Source: JAJEAD01 sp965221555
GTDB lineage: Bacteria > Pseudomonadota > Gammaproteobacteria > HK1
NCBI GenBank assembly: GCA_965221555.1
Contig: OZ244895.1
Span: forward strand, 1,736,001-1,800,000
DNA: 64,000 nucleotides
Reading direction: 5' to 3'
Under the pieces are notes generated by a model. That model ran no database searches and had not been told where the DNA came from. It saw only the letters and a program-made list of their open reading frames with translations. Within the stretch, counting starts at the first letter, position 1. Each line of letters starts with the position of its first letter. Positions 25,901 to 34,628 of the stretch are shown here, one piece after another. Made by a program: the position numbers and the translations under genes.

Positions 25901-26941
25901 GTCCGGCCAAGCTGCAGCGTCGGCGCGCAACCGCGCGAACAGGCCTCCCAGGGAGTAATGCTGCTGGTAGACCGGGTGATCGGGCATGAGTCCCCGGTCC
26001 TCGGCGTAGAACACGAACACCAGCCGCATCAGCGTCGTGATCAGTCCGCCATAAAGATGATCGGGGTCGCGCCGGGCCAGCGCTGTGACCGCCCCGGCTC
26101 CACGCGCATCGGCTGCAACGAAGCCGCGCAACAACTCGTGGAGTGCAGCCAGTACCTGGCGGGAGAGTTTTGTCGAAACCTCGGCCTGGGCTTCACGGCT
26201 CTTCGCCAGAAGTGCCGGAAGCTGGGCATTGGAAGGAGCGCTGAACAGAGCCTGTTCCGACAGGAGCATGTCGAAAGCGGCGAGGATCGGACGGCCGGCG
26301 GGCAGTGCCATCTGCGCAAACTCGAAAGTCGCATGTCCCGACGTCTCGCCCTTGGGCGCATAGACCAGACGAATCCGTTCGTCCGTGCAGAGCAAACCGG
26401 TCGGAACGCCAGTTTCCCGGAGGAGCCGTTCGAAGCGGGCGTGGCGACTCGCATTCCATCCAGAGCCATCGTCGGGCGGGGTGTCCAGATCGGCGCCGCT
26501 GTCCTCGACGCGAACGAGCATTGTCCAATCTTCACTTGAGTCTTCGTCAGCCGGCACCGCCCAAGTGGGCGCAAGCACGGCCTGCAATTCCGGCAAGGAG
26601 ACTTCGAGCATTTCCCGGTGACGTCCCGCGTCCATGAGGTCACCGTCTTCCCATCCGAGCCAATCCCGGAAGACACGGTACGGGATGGAGCTCCGCGGGT
26701 CTTGCGGCCGGCCGGGTACGCGGTATGTCGCCCGTTCGTCCGCGACGCCGGAGGCTTCTCGCGCACTGCCATCGGTGTCGAACAGCGCCCGAAACTCCCG
26801 TTGTCGCGCGGATATGTTGCGGTCGGGAACGACCTGGGCGTCGACCATGACGGTCGGAGCGACAACGAGGCCCACGGGCTGGACGAAGCCCAGCCATTCC
26901 TGGTGCGCGAAAATCAGGTTGCGGCGCTCGCGATCCGCCAT
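22961..26941 (-). CDS. drmMI: DISARM class 1 adenine-type DNA methyltransferase DrmMI
   Basis: DrmMI is a 1326-residue N6-adenine methyltransferase of the large type IIG/PglX-like architecture. The SAM-binding motif I is DPATGSGAFL (587-596) and the catalytic motif IV is GNPPF (819-823). A conserved SGSHYTP element lies at 546-552. The C-terminal half holds a target-recognition region (IGGEEVNTSPTH, DDLRYTPSDCFETYPFP) and ends with RYRWPDEIRDEV. It starts three bases after drmD ends. It methylates host DNA and marks it as self for the DISARM complex. It appears full length. Its 3' end is repeated in degraded form at 19245-19340. Confidence 0.93.
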   Translation of the reverse strand: MADRERRNLIFAHQEWLGFVQPVGLVVAPTVMVDAQVVPDRNISARQREFRALFDTDGSAREASGVADERATYRVPGRPQDPRSSIPYRVFRDWLGWEDGDLMDAGRHREMLEVSLPELQAVLAPTWAVPADEDSSEDWTMLVRVEDSGADLDTPPDDGSGWNASRHARFERLLRETGVPTGLLCTDERIRLVYAPKGETSGHATFEFAQMALPAGRPILAAFDMLLSEQALFSAPSNAQLPALLAKSREAQAEVSTKLSRQVLAALHELLRGFVAADARGAGAVTALARRDPDHLYGGLITTLMRLVFVFYAEDRGLMPDHPVYQQHYSLGGLFARLRADAAAWPDTMDQRFGAWGQLLSLFRLVHGGGGHGGLSFVARRGSLFDPERFPFLEGRATGGGAAIPMVPDATVWNVLRFLMVLDGERLSYRTLDVEQIGSVYEAVMGFRVELTAGRSVAVRSPKRTGAAVIVDIDHLLELDGGKRAKALRDRTDRKLTGTAASALRAAETTDDILAALDRIVDRDATPDMVVAGTPVLQPTDERRRSGSHYTPRSLTAPIVAEALRPILERLGPDAGAEDILDLKVLDPATGSGAFLVEVCRQLSARLVKAWSKHGTPLELPVGESELLHARRLVAQRCLYGVDRNPMAIDLARLSLWLVTLARDHEFTFIDHALRHGDSLVGLSRRQIERFHWDADGPPFQIGTETAEVQRRVAKVSELRQLIRELGDQATELELRELLDEVEAELRFVHRIADLVLAAFFEGSKRKDREERRLLYAGTILDSGDSAPAPQPPVAPFHWELEFPEVFQRENRGFDAIVGNPPFAGHVTAVETNVRGYTDWLRKIHPETTGKCDVVAHFFRRTFNLLRDRGALGLIATNTIGQGDTRFSGLRWICRQGGEIYHVRRRLKWPGEAAVVVSVVHVSKGIEPATRWLDGNAVKRITAFLFHDGGHEDPKRLMVNAGGSFVGNMILGMGFTFDDSDRKGVATPVAEMERLIAENPHNREVILPYIGGEEVNTSPTHSYRRHVIDFRDWPLCRADLGASWREADNHSKRNWRRDGIVPLDYPEPVAADWPELLKIVESRVKPERQRTTDQSKSSHGQRATVWWQFYHQAKEMHSVINSLSRVLVVSRVGQQAAFTFLSVGIVFSEQLVVFPFDTHAAFCVLQSRPHEIWARFFGSSMKDDLRYTPSDCFETYPFPEDWETHPALEAAGKSYYDFRAALMVDNDEGMTKTYNRFHDPDERDVRIARLRDLHAEMDRSVLSAYGWTDIPSDCEFLLDYEIDEETWGRKRKPWRYRWPDEIRDEVLSRLLILNAELAQRERQHNA

Positions 26942-26944
26942 CGC

Positions 26945-29900
26945 TTACCCCGTCCGAGGCCAGAGGTAGACTAGGCCGAGCGGTTCGACCCGTATGGCGC
27001 GCACGCTGTAGCCGTCGGCGATTCGGGCCGGTTCGGTCTTGAGTTCGTTTTCGATGTCTTGAAGGCGGCGCGTCCAGGCGCGGCGGTCGGCCTCACGCTG
27101 GCGTCGTTCGGCCTCGTCGAACTCGAAGGTCATCTGCAAGTCGTCCCTGCCCGCCGCGTCGGCGATCCGCTTTCGCTGGCGTTCGAGCAGTTCGACCATG
27201 CTGCGCTTTTCGCTGTCCGAGCGTTCGGCAAGGCGCCTCTTGGCGAGTTCCGCGAACTCCGTGGCGCGGCGTTCCAGATGCGGCAGCAGATCGGCGATAT
27301 CGTCTTGCGCGGACGCTGCGAGACGGGCCTGGACGGCGTCGGGGACCGTGTGCCGTCCTGCTTCGTCGAGCGCCGTCTGCAGGGACGCCAGGGCTGTCTG
27401 CTCGGCGGTGCGGCCGTAAGGCGCGAGAGCGCCCTGTCGTCGATCGGGATCGATCCAGCGGGCGGTGACCGGCACGATCTCCTCGTGGAGACGCGCCGCC
27501 CGCGGACCGTAGACCGCAAGTCGCCCGAGCAGCACGACTCGCGGGATGGCGTCAGGGGCGACGGTGAGGCAGGCCTTGGACAGGTCGTGGTGGACGAGAC
27601 CCTGCGCGGTGAAGCGGCCAAGCAGACGCCGCGCCACGCGGTGTTCGAGATGCAGGTGCACGGCATTTTCGCCAAGACGCCCGGTGTCCTCGAACGCCAC
27701 GGGCCGGATCGACGCGCGACTGCGCCATTCCCCAAGGCTCTCGCCCCTCTTCCGTCGCGCGCGCAAGGCATCAAGCGCCTGCGTCCAGCCGGGATCGCTC
27801 GTCAGTGCGCTGCCTTCGGCTGGGAAGGCGAAGACCGGTGGCGTATCTGGCGTTTGGTTCCCGTCTTCGTCGAGCGGCGAGATGGCGGGAGCGCCGACGA
27901 GCCGGAGCCCCATCGAGAGAGTTTGGCGGAACTGCGGTGCGGTGAGACCGATGTGGGTGCGCGAGCGTTCGAGGCGCGAACGCAGGCTGTCCACTTCCTC
28001 GCGCAGCTTGTCCTGGCGCAGGCGCGCGTCCTCAAGTTCCTCTTCGACTGTCCGTTGCCTCTCACCTGCGGACATGTCCTGAATGGAAGCGGCCAGTCCG
28101 TTGATCCGATCCCGACGCATTCCCTCCTTGCCGATGGTGCGGGCGACGCGGGCTTCGAGCACCTTCGCAACGCTGCCGAGTTCCTCTCGGATACGTTCGA
28201 CCTTGGTCACCAGGACCTTGAGGACACGATCCTCCGGGCGTTGGACAAAGACGAAGTACCGGCAGAACACCTCCTCTGCCGGCTGCAGTTTGCGGTCGAT
28301 GCGGCCGTTACGCTGATCGAGGCGGCTCGGATTCCAAGGCAAGTCGAAATGAAACAGATCGTGACAATGGCGCTGGAGATTCAGCCCCTCCCGTGCCGCG
28401 TCGGTAGCGATGAGAATGCGCAAGGGGTGGTTGCCCGGTTCGGCGTTGAAGGCGTGTTTGATGTCCTCACGCCTTTGTCGGGATGTCATACCCGTGAAGG
28501 CTGCAATCCGCTCGGAGGCCCGGTCGGAGTGCGCGAGCGCTTCGTTCAGGCAACGTTCGAGCCACCGGCGTGTGTCCTCGTACTCGGTGAAGATGAGCAG
28601 CCGGCGTTCATTCCACTCAGGGGACGCCTTGCCGGTCGCGGACAGTACCGGGCACTGATTTGCGTCGATCCACTCGATGATGCGGCGTACGCGCGGGTCG
28701 GCGTCGTGACGGTTGGCCTCGGCGATCTCGAGCATCTCGTCAACGAGGGCGAGCTCGCGCCGCAGCGCCGCAGCGGTTTCCGCATGTCCACCGTCCGTTG
28801 ACGCCACGGTGGCCGCCTGCATCAGTTCGGCGTATTCGAGTTCGGCAGGATCGGGGCGGTCCGCATCCGTCATGTCATTGGTTTCCGCATCGAAATCAGG
28901 TTCATGATCTACGATGCCGACATCGGACTGGTCCAGGTCCTCACCGAGAGTCAAGCGTTCGAACTCGGCCCGCTGTTCAGCGGAAAACACTGCGGTTTCC
29001 GAGGTCCGCTCAATCGCACGTTGCACGCTTTTCCTGTGTACGGCGAGGGTTCGTGCAAACGCCTCTATGGAAGACAGCAGCCGTTTTTGCAGGCCCCCGA
29101 TCACCAAGGCACCAGCGGCTTGCCTTGATCGCGTTTCGCTCTCAAGGCGCTTTTCCCGCTCAAGCCGGTAGGCGTCGAGCAGCCTTGGCAGGACGAGTTC
29201 GGGCGCGTCCGGAGGCAGTCCGTTGATCTCGACCGGTTTCACGGTGCGTTTTGGAAAACCGCCTTCCAGCGCCCGGATGTCAGACTTGAGCCGCCGGACG
29301 AGCACCTCGTCAAGCTGCCCCTTGAGAACGCGGACTCCGCGGCAGAATCGTTGGGGATCGAGAATCTCAAGCAAGGCGGAAAAGCTGTTCGAGTGCCCGT
29401 TGTGCGGTGTGGCCGAGAGGAAAAGCCGGTGCTCGAAGCGGGGCGCGATGTCGCGAATCGCTCGTGTAATCTGAGAATCGATGGCGTAGCGCGCGCCGCT
29501 CGCCGGCGCGGCGTTATGCGCCTCGTCGAGAATGAGGAGGGTCTGCGGTGCAAATTCTCCAAGCCAGTCGCGCAGGCCCGAGGCGTAAGTCTCGTCGATC
29601 AGGAGGCGGTGCGAGATCAGAAAGCGGGAGTGGGTGGACCAGGGGTTGACTGAAAATCCTCGCTCGCGGCGCATCCGGGTCAAGTAGACCCTGTCGAGAA
29701 CGATGAACGTTAGGCCAAATCGTGCCTCCATCTCGTCCTGCCACTGATCGAGCATCGCGGGGGGGCAGGCGACGACGATCCGGTCGATGCGGCGGCGAAG
29801 CAACAGCTCGCGCGCGATGAGGCCTGCCTCGATGGTCTTGCCGAGCCCGACATCGTCGGCGATGAACAGGTTCACCCGCGGCAGCCGCAACGCCTTGCGC

Positions 29901-30268
29901 AGAGGATCGAGCTGGTAGGCGTCGACACGAATGCCGGCGCGGAAGGGCGCCTGAAAGAGGTTCGGATCGGTCGCCGTCACGCAGTTCCACGACAGCGTTC
30001 GCAGATATGCGGCGAACAAGGAGGGATCGTCGAAGCCCTTTTCGGCGACCGCCGACCAGCCGTCGTCCTCAAGTATCCGGGCATCCAGCTCATGCTCCCA
30101 AAGGACGGTGAGCGGCTCGCCCTGCGCGTCGTCGTCAAGGCAGGACAGATCGACCAGCGTCGCCTCGCCGGTTGACGGCGGAAACGTGACACGTTCAACC
30201 AGGTAGCGGCGCTGCCGCACGTGCGCGACACGACCGGGTTCGGGGTAAGTCGAACCGGATGTCGTCAC
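26945..30268 (-). CDS. drmD: DISARM class 1 SNF2-like helicase DrmD
   Basis: This 1107-residue Swi2/Snf2-type ATPase is the class 1 signature gene. Motif I is DDVGLGKT (138-145), motif II is LDEAHN (247-252), and the C-terminal lobe has IATDAAREGLNLQ and DLPWNPSRLDQRNGRIDR. A coiled-coil-rich C-terminal region (RLRQDKLREEVDSLRSRL and a Lys/Arg/Glu-rich tail) follows. The GTG at 30268 sits behind TTGGAG and overlaps a short upstream frame by four bases. It heads the DISARM transcript. Full length, with no damage seen. Confidence 0.92.
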   Translation of the reverse strand: MTTSGSTYPEPGRVAHVRQRRYLVERVTFPPSTGEATLVDLSCLDDDAQGEPLTVLWEHELDARILEDDGWSAVAEKGFDDPSLFAAYLRTLSWNCVTATDPNLFQAPFRAGIRVDAYQLDPLRKALRLPRVNLFIADDVGLGKTIEAGLIARELLLRRRIDRIVVACPPAMLDQWQDEMEARFGLTFIVLDRVYLTRMRRERGFSVNPWSTHSRFLISHRLLIDETYASGLRDWLGEFAPQTLLILDEAHNAAPASGARYAIDSQITRAIRDIAPRFEHRLFLSATPHNGHSNSFSALLEILDPQRFCRGVRVLKGQLDEVLVRRLKSDIRALEGGFPKRTVKPVEINGLPPDAPELVLPRLLDAYRLEREKRLESETRSRQAAGALVIGGLQKRLLSSIEAFARTLAVHRKSVQRAIERTSETAVFSAEQRAEFERLTLGEDLDQSDVGIVDHEPDFDAETNDMTDADRPDPAELEYAELMQAATVASTDGGHAETAAALRRELALVDEMLEIAEANRHDADPRVRRIIEWIDANQCPVLSATGKASPEWNERRLLIFTEYEDTRRWLERCLNEALAHSDRASERIAAFTGMTSRQRREDIKHAFNAEPGNHPLRILIATDAAREGLNLQRHCHDLFHFDLPWNPSRLDQRNGRIDRKLQPAEEVFCRYFVFVQRPEDRVLKVLVTKVERIREELGSVAKVLEARVARTIGKEGMRRDRINGLAASIQDMSAGERQRTVEEELEDARLRQDKLREEVDSLRSRLERSRTHIGLTAPQFRQTLSMGLRLVGAPAISPLDEDGNQTPDTPPVFAFPAEGSALTSDPGWTQALDALRARRKRGESLGEWRSRASIRPVAFEDTGRLGENAVHLHLEHRVARRLLGRFTAQGLVHHDLSKACLTVAPDAIPRVVLLGRLAVYGPRAARLHEEIVPVTARWIDPDRRQGALAPYGRTAEQTALASLQTALDEAGRHTVPDAVQARLAASAQDDIADLLPHLERRATEFAELAKRRLAERSDSEKRSMVELLERQRKRIADAAGRDDLQMTFEFDEAERRQREADRRAWTRRLQDIENELKTEPARIADGYSVRAIRVEPLGLVYLWPRTG

Positions 30269-30363
30269 CCGCTAACTCCAATGGTGCGCGAGGCCACTTC
30301 CGCGCAACGCCCGATCAGCGCGCCGATCACTGCCTCATCGTTGGTCATCTTCTCGGTGCCCAT
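30265..30363 (-). CDS. Possible short leader ORF upstream of drmD
   Basis: From ATG 30363 a 32-codon frame reads MGTEKMTNDEAVIGALIGRC and ends in a TGA that overlaps the drmD GTG by four bases (GTGA). The overlap is the kind used for translational coupling. No good ribosome-binding site precedes it, and the sequence matches no family I know. It could equally be the tail of a deleted gene. Confidence 0.3.
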   Translation of the reverse strand: MGTEKMTNDEAVIGALIGRCAEVASRTIGVSG

Positions 30364-30541
30364 GATCAATCGCGCTCGGCAACATGTCGCGTTGAATCTA
30401 CATCCTGGATCGAGGCCTGTGACTCGCTGGCGTCCTCTGTAATCCGTTCGAGTTCATCTTTGCGCCCTCGTGACGAGTGTTGGTGAAACCTCCGCGCTCG
30501 CTCGGCGGACCGCGCTCCCTGAACACCGGCCGGCTACGCCA

Positions 30542-30910
30542 TCACGAGTCGGCGATCATGTAGAACTTGCGCAGCTTCTTCGTGATCTCCCAAGTGCACG
30601 GCGTGCCCTTGGGGATGAAGAAGGTGTCTCCCGCCTCGAAGGTCTCCGCGTTTCCGTCGGCGTCGGTGACGGTGACCGAGCCTTCCAGGACGCTCATCAT
30701 CTCGTGGACGGGATACGCCTCGATCACCTCCCGGCACGGCGCGCACTCCCAGACCCCGGTCAGAATGCTCTGATCGTCGCTCGTGTAGTGGTGGGAGATC
30801 AGTTCCGTGCGATCGTCGGTCGTGAAGTCACCGGGGGCGACCATGTCGGACTGGGTCATTCCGGTTGCCGGGCTGCCGCCAGCGTGCAGTCTGAGGGGTT
30901 TGGTGGGCAT
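30542..30910 (-). CDS. Cupin-domain protein
   Basis: This 122-residue single cupin starts at ATG 30910 behind GGAGGGATAC. The beta-barrel segments GVWECAPCREVIEAYPVHEM, MSVLEGSVTVTDADG and FEAGDTFFIPKGTPCTWE are those of the Cupin_3/EutQ-like group. The first metal motif is incomplete: only H and E in PVHEMM are evident, so metal binding is uncertain. It lies just outside the DISARM island at its right boundary. Its partner and substrate are unknown. Confidence 0.78.
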   Translation of the reverse strand: MPTKPLRLHAGGSPATGMTQSDMVAPGDFTTDDRTELISHHYTSDDQSILTGVWECAPCREVIEAYPVHEMMSVLEGSVTVTDADGNAETFEAGDTFFIPKGTPCTWEITKKLRKFYMIADS

Positions 30911-31179
30911 GTATCCCTCCTTCGATCGTGGTTTGGAAAATCGGGATGGGAGCAAGCTCCAACCCGGATGTCTTGCCGATTATCGGCCGTTTTGGTCGAC
31001 AAGTTGCCGTGGTGGTGGGGCGCACGGACCGAAGGACGCTGAAGTCACAGCCGACATGAGGTTCAACGTGGCGCGACGCAGTTCGGTCCGCTGACGCGAG
31101 TACACTGGCGTTTTCTGTCGAGAAATAGGCGAAACATCCGGGTTGAAACCCCACCCGTTGGGGGCGTGCCGGCTTCGTC

Positions 31180-31608
31180 TCACCTGCGATACCGCTTCGG
31201 TGGCTGCGGGTTGTTCGCCGGGTTGGTGTCGTGCTTCGACATCGCGGTCACGAGGGGACCGCCGACGAGGGGCGCGAGCTCCGCCTCCAGGGCATCGGCC
31301 TTCTCCCGAGCGTAGACCGCTTCGCCATCGACGTGCAGTGCGAAGGACTTGATGTACTTCGCCTCTTTCGCCGGATTCTCGATGGTCGCCCGGGTCCACG
31401 CGTAGAGGGGGAACTTGTCGGTGCCCGCCCGCTCTGCCTCGGCGACGTAGGCCGCGAAGGCGTCGAACTGGCAATGAAGCGTCGCCCCGTGGCTGCGCAG
31501 CACCCGGGAAAGGGGGTCGAGGGTTGGATCGGCCGGCGCGTGGCGGGCCACCCCGGCGGCCGTGCCGCCAAGCTCGAGGCGAATCTGGTACTGCCACTTC
31601 TCGGCCAT
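31180..31608 (-). CDS. Conserved protein of unknown function
   Basis: From ATG 31608 a 142-residue soluble protein reads MAEKWQYQIRLELGG and continues with FAAYVAEAERAGTDKFPLYA and KYIKSFALHVDGEAVYAREK. There is no signal peptide, membrane segment or Cys motif. The C-terminus is basic (PPKRYRR). I do not recognise a family. It sits between a cupin and an amidohydrolase gene on the same strand, with gaps near 270 bases on both sides, so it is probably expressed on its own. Confidence 0.6.
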   Translation of the reverse strand: MAEKWQYQIRLELGGTAAGVARHAPADPTLDPLSRVLRSHGATLHCQFDAFAAYVAEAERAGTDKFPLYAWTRATIENPAKEAKYIKSFALHVDGEAVYAREKADALEAELAPLVGGPLVTAMSKHDTNPANNPQPPKRYRR

Positions 31609-31897
31609 TTCGCTGGTTCCGCAAGGGAGTGCCGACGTCGCGCCTGCCGGCCCGAAAGAAGCTCTCTGGCTCTTCCTCATTTTATACAGGCGTGCCGGGA
31701 TCCGCGCTCGGAGTCGGTTGCCGGGGCATCGCGGCGACGCAATCGGCGCAACGCCGCGAGACAGAGTGCGCGCCCTGGTTCTCGTGATCGGTTACGTATC
31801 GCGGCCAGGGGCTTCGACGAGACTCGCGGCGCCACGATTCGAAAGGGTTAGGGCGAGCCGCGGGCTCCCAGGCGGCAATCCGGTTTCCACCACGGGC

Positions 31898-33418
31898 CTA
31901 ACCTGCGTTGTACGTGGTGTAGGGCGTGAGCGCCGGCGACTCCCAGCTCCGATACCACGCCTCCAGGTGCGGCCGCAGGCAGGCTGCGATGTCGGCGTGT
32001 TCGCGGGGCAGGGGCTGCGCGTCGAGATGCGCGGCGAGGGCGTCGGCCGCCGCGCCCTCGTCGAAGCGGGTTGCCTCACCGTCGCGCATGACCACTTCTC
32101 CGTCGACCAGGACGCATCGCACGTCGTCCTTGCGCGCGCGCAGCAGGATCAGCTCCACGGGGTCGACCTCCGGTGCGATCCAGGGCCACGTCAGGCGTTC
32201 GAGGTCGATGACCATCAGGTCGGCGCGATAGCCGGGACGCAGGCGGCCGATCTCGTCTTCCTTTCCCATCAGCCGGGCTCCGCCCGCGGTGGCGAGGTCG
32301 AAGAGTTGCTGGGTGCTCGGGACCGACTCGCCGTAGTGAGGCACCCGGTTGAGCCGGAGAGCGAGGCGGAGCTCACTGAACATGTCCTCGTCTTCGTTGA
32401 TCGTGGTGCCGTCCATTCCAAGGGCGGTGGTGACGCCGCCTTCCAGCAGGGCGTTGAGCGGCGCAATCCCCGCACGCAGGCGCAAATTGGAACTCGGGTT
32501 GTGGCTCACCGCGGCTCCGCTTCGCGCCAGCGCGTCGATCTCGCTCCGCGTCAACCACACGCCGTGGGCGATGGAGAAACGCTCGCTCAGTACCCCCATC
32601 CCCTCAAGGTGGAGGACGGTGGGCCGCCCGTAGAAGCGGTCGCCGTGGAGCTTCTCGTAGAAGGATTCGTTGCAATGGGTCTGGATGTGGGTATCGAGCG
32701 CGGCGGCCCGCTCCGCGATTCGCCGCATGAGGTCGTCGGACACCCACTGGGGACCGGGTGGGGCGAACCACACGTCGATGCGGGGATGGTGGGCGAACTC
32801 GGCGACACGTGCGGCCACGATCTCCAGGTAGTCCTCGCCGCTCACGCGGTCCGGACCGGGGAGCAGAGTCCGGGCGCCGTCACGCAATTCGGCGGGGAGT
32901 TGTGCGATGAACGCTTCGTCCTGGCCGGCGCCGTGCACGAGGCGGCTTTGCGTCGCCGTCCCGCTCGCGAAGGCCACCCTGATGCCGGCCTCCTCGTAGG
33001 CCTTCAGACCCGCGTCGACGCTAGCCGCGTACTCGTGCGCACTGCCGCCGGCGCTGTGCACGTCGACGAGGCTGGTGACGCCGCTTCGCAACTGATCGGC
33101 GGCGCTGAGAAGCGTCTCCTCGTAGACCGAGCCCTTGCGAAGGCCCGCGAAGCCCAGGATCCAGGACTCCAGCAAGGCATCGGAATAGCCGTGCTGGAAA
33201 GTGGATACGCCGTGGCTGTGATGGTGCGCGTTGACGAAGCCCGGGAGCACCGCGCACCGTTTCGAACCGATGACTTCCGCCCCCTCGTAGCGGCGCGAGA
33301 GGTCCGCGGCGGGGCCCACCTCGACGATGCGCTCGCCTTCGATCGCGAGCGCGGCATCGGCGATCACCTCTTCGCCGGTCAGCACCCAGCGGCCTTTGAT
33401 CAACTTCGCATGCGCCAT
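31898..33418 (-). CDS. Amidohydrolase of the TrzN/SsnA/cytosine-deaminase superfamily
   Basis: This 506-residue metal-dependent hydrolase has the ordered superfamily motifs: an N-terminal composite sheet (LIKGRWVLTGEE), the HxH pair in GFVNAHHHSHG, HCNES, AHGVWL and the catalytic Asp in LGMDG. The C-terminal GYRADLMVIDLE is also typical. These enzymes hydrolyse or deaminate N-heterocycles and related amidines. The ATG at 33418 is preceded by GGAGGAACG. The neighbouring methylated-amine genes suggest a nitrogen-scavenging role, but the substrate is not evident. Confidence 0.85.
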   Translation of the reverse strand: MAHAKLIKGRWVLTGEEVIADAALAIEGERIVEVGPAADLSRRYEGAEVIGSKRCAVLPGFVNAHHHSHGVSTFQHGYSDALLESWILGFAGLRKGSVYEETLLSAADQLRSGVTSLVDVHSAGGSAHEYAASVDAGLKAYEEAGIRVAFASGTATQSRLVHGAGQDEAFIAQLPAELRDGARTLLPGPDRVSGEDYLEIVAARVAEFAHHPRIDVWFAPPGPQWVSDDLMRRIAERAAALDTHIQTHCNESFYEKLHGDRFYGRPTVLHLEGMGVLSERFSIAHGVWLTRSEIDALARSGAAVSHNPSSNLRLRAGIAPLNALLEGGVTTALGMDGTTINEDEDMFSELRLALRLNRVPHYGESVPSTQQLFDLATAGGARLMGKEDEIGRLRPGYRADLMVIDLERLTWPWIAPEVDPVELILLRARKDDVRCVLVDGEVVMRDGEATRFDEGAAADALAAHLDAQPLPREHADIAACLRPHLEAWYRSWESPALTPYTTYNAG

Positions 33419-33642
33419 CGACGTTCCTCCAGGGTTGCCAGGTCGCTATGTGGGGCGATCGTCGGGGTTGCCGCGCAAGAAGCGATGGCGTCGCCCGCGG
33501 GAAGGTCGGCTATCCGGCCGCAACCGGCCTTCCCGATCCTGGCTCGATTCAGTGGCTTTCTCCGCGCAGACGGAATTGCGCTGCCCGGTCCGCGCGGAAA
33601 ACGAAGTGTCTTGCCTCACATGTGGCAAGGAAACGGCGTGCC

Positions 33643-34464
33643 TCACTCCCGGCTGGGGGGAAAGCGCAGTTCCGGGAGCCTGACCACTTCGCTCGTGAAC
33701 TCGTCGCCTCGCAGGACGAATCGGCGATATCCGGGCGGGCGCATGTCGTAGCGGGTATCGCGCGCTTCGCCGAACTGGAACGCGGTGGAGGGGGTGGTGT
33801 AGACGCGCGTCCCGCCGACCTCGCACTGCGACTCCCGGTGCACGTGTCCGCAGGCGAGCGCGCGGAAATGGTCGTTGTCCCGCATCCGGGCGAGGAGCGA
33901 GTACGGTTCTTCGAGCGAGAGGCGGTCGAGCCAGTTGACGCCGCAGGGAACGGGAGGATGGTGGCAGAAGACGAGACAGGGCCGGGCGGGATCGGCCGCG
34001 AGCTCCGCGTCGAGCCAGTCAAGCTGTTCCGGGTCGAGGCGGCCGCTCACCTGCCCGGGCACGTGGGTGTCGAGACCGAGTACGCGCCATTGGCCGGCAT
34101 CGAACGCGAAAGTGAGCGGACCGGCGGCCGGAGCACGGTCGGCGAAGACACGGCGGACGTATTCGCGATCGTCGTGGTTGCCCGGAACGAGCCAGGTCCG
34201 CTCCATCCGGGGACCGAGCATTTCGCGCAGCTTCTCGTAGGTGGGAAGCGCCTCGTCCTGCGCGAGGTCGCCGGTCAGCACCAGGCGGTCGAAGGGCTCG
34301 TGGGCGTCGATGTGGGCGAGCACCTCGGCGAATGTCCGGTTCGTCGGGACGTTGGCGAGTCTCTCCGCGGGACCGGCGAAGATGTGCAGGTCCGAGAGCT
34401 GGAGGATAGTCAGGGAGTCGGGCGCGCCTGGACTCGCCTCGCGCCCGGTCATGCTCGCGTCCAT
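33643..34464 (-). CDS. Calcineurin-like phosphoesterase, CpdA/GpdQ type
   Basis: This 273-residue phosphoesterase shows all five metal motifs in order: QLSDLHI, LTGDLAQD, VPGNHDD, FCHHPPV and ACGHVHRE. The length and spacing match the class III cyclic-nucleotide phosphodiesterase/glycerophosphodiesterase group. No signal peptide is present, so it is cytoplasmic. It lies on its own between an amidohydrolase and glyA, with about 160-220 base gaps. It could hydrolyse cyclic nucleotides or phosphodiesters; the choice cannot be made from sequence alone. Confidence 0.87.
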   Translation of the reverse strand: MDASMTGREASPGAPDSLTILQLSDLHIFAGPAERLANVPTNRTFAEVLAHIDAHEPFDRLVLTGDLAQDEALPTYEKLREMLGPRMERTWLVPGNHDDREYVRRVFADRAPAAGPLTFAFDAGQWRVLGLDTHVPGQVSGRLDPEQLDWLDAELAADPARPCLVFCHHPPVPCGVNWLDRLSLEEPYSLLARMRDNDHFRALACGHVHRESQCEVGGTRVYTTPSTAFQFGEARDTRYDMRPPGYRRFVLRGDEFTSEVVRLPELRFPPSRE

Positions 34465-34628
34465 TCGTCGCCTTTGTGGGCCCGGTTGCGGTCCGTCACC
34501 GATTCACGGCCGCGGACGCGCCACCGCCAGCGGGGATGGTGCCGAACGCGAGTCGAGGCGCTCGGCGTACCTTCCCATGACGCCGGTGCGCGTTCGCTTC
34601 GTGCATCGGCGCAGTATTGCCGCCAACC

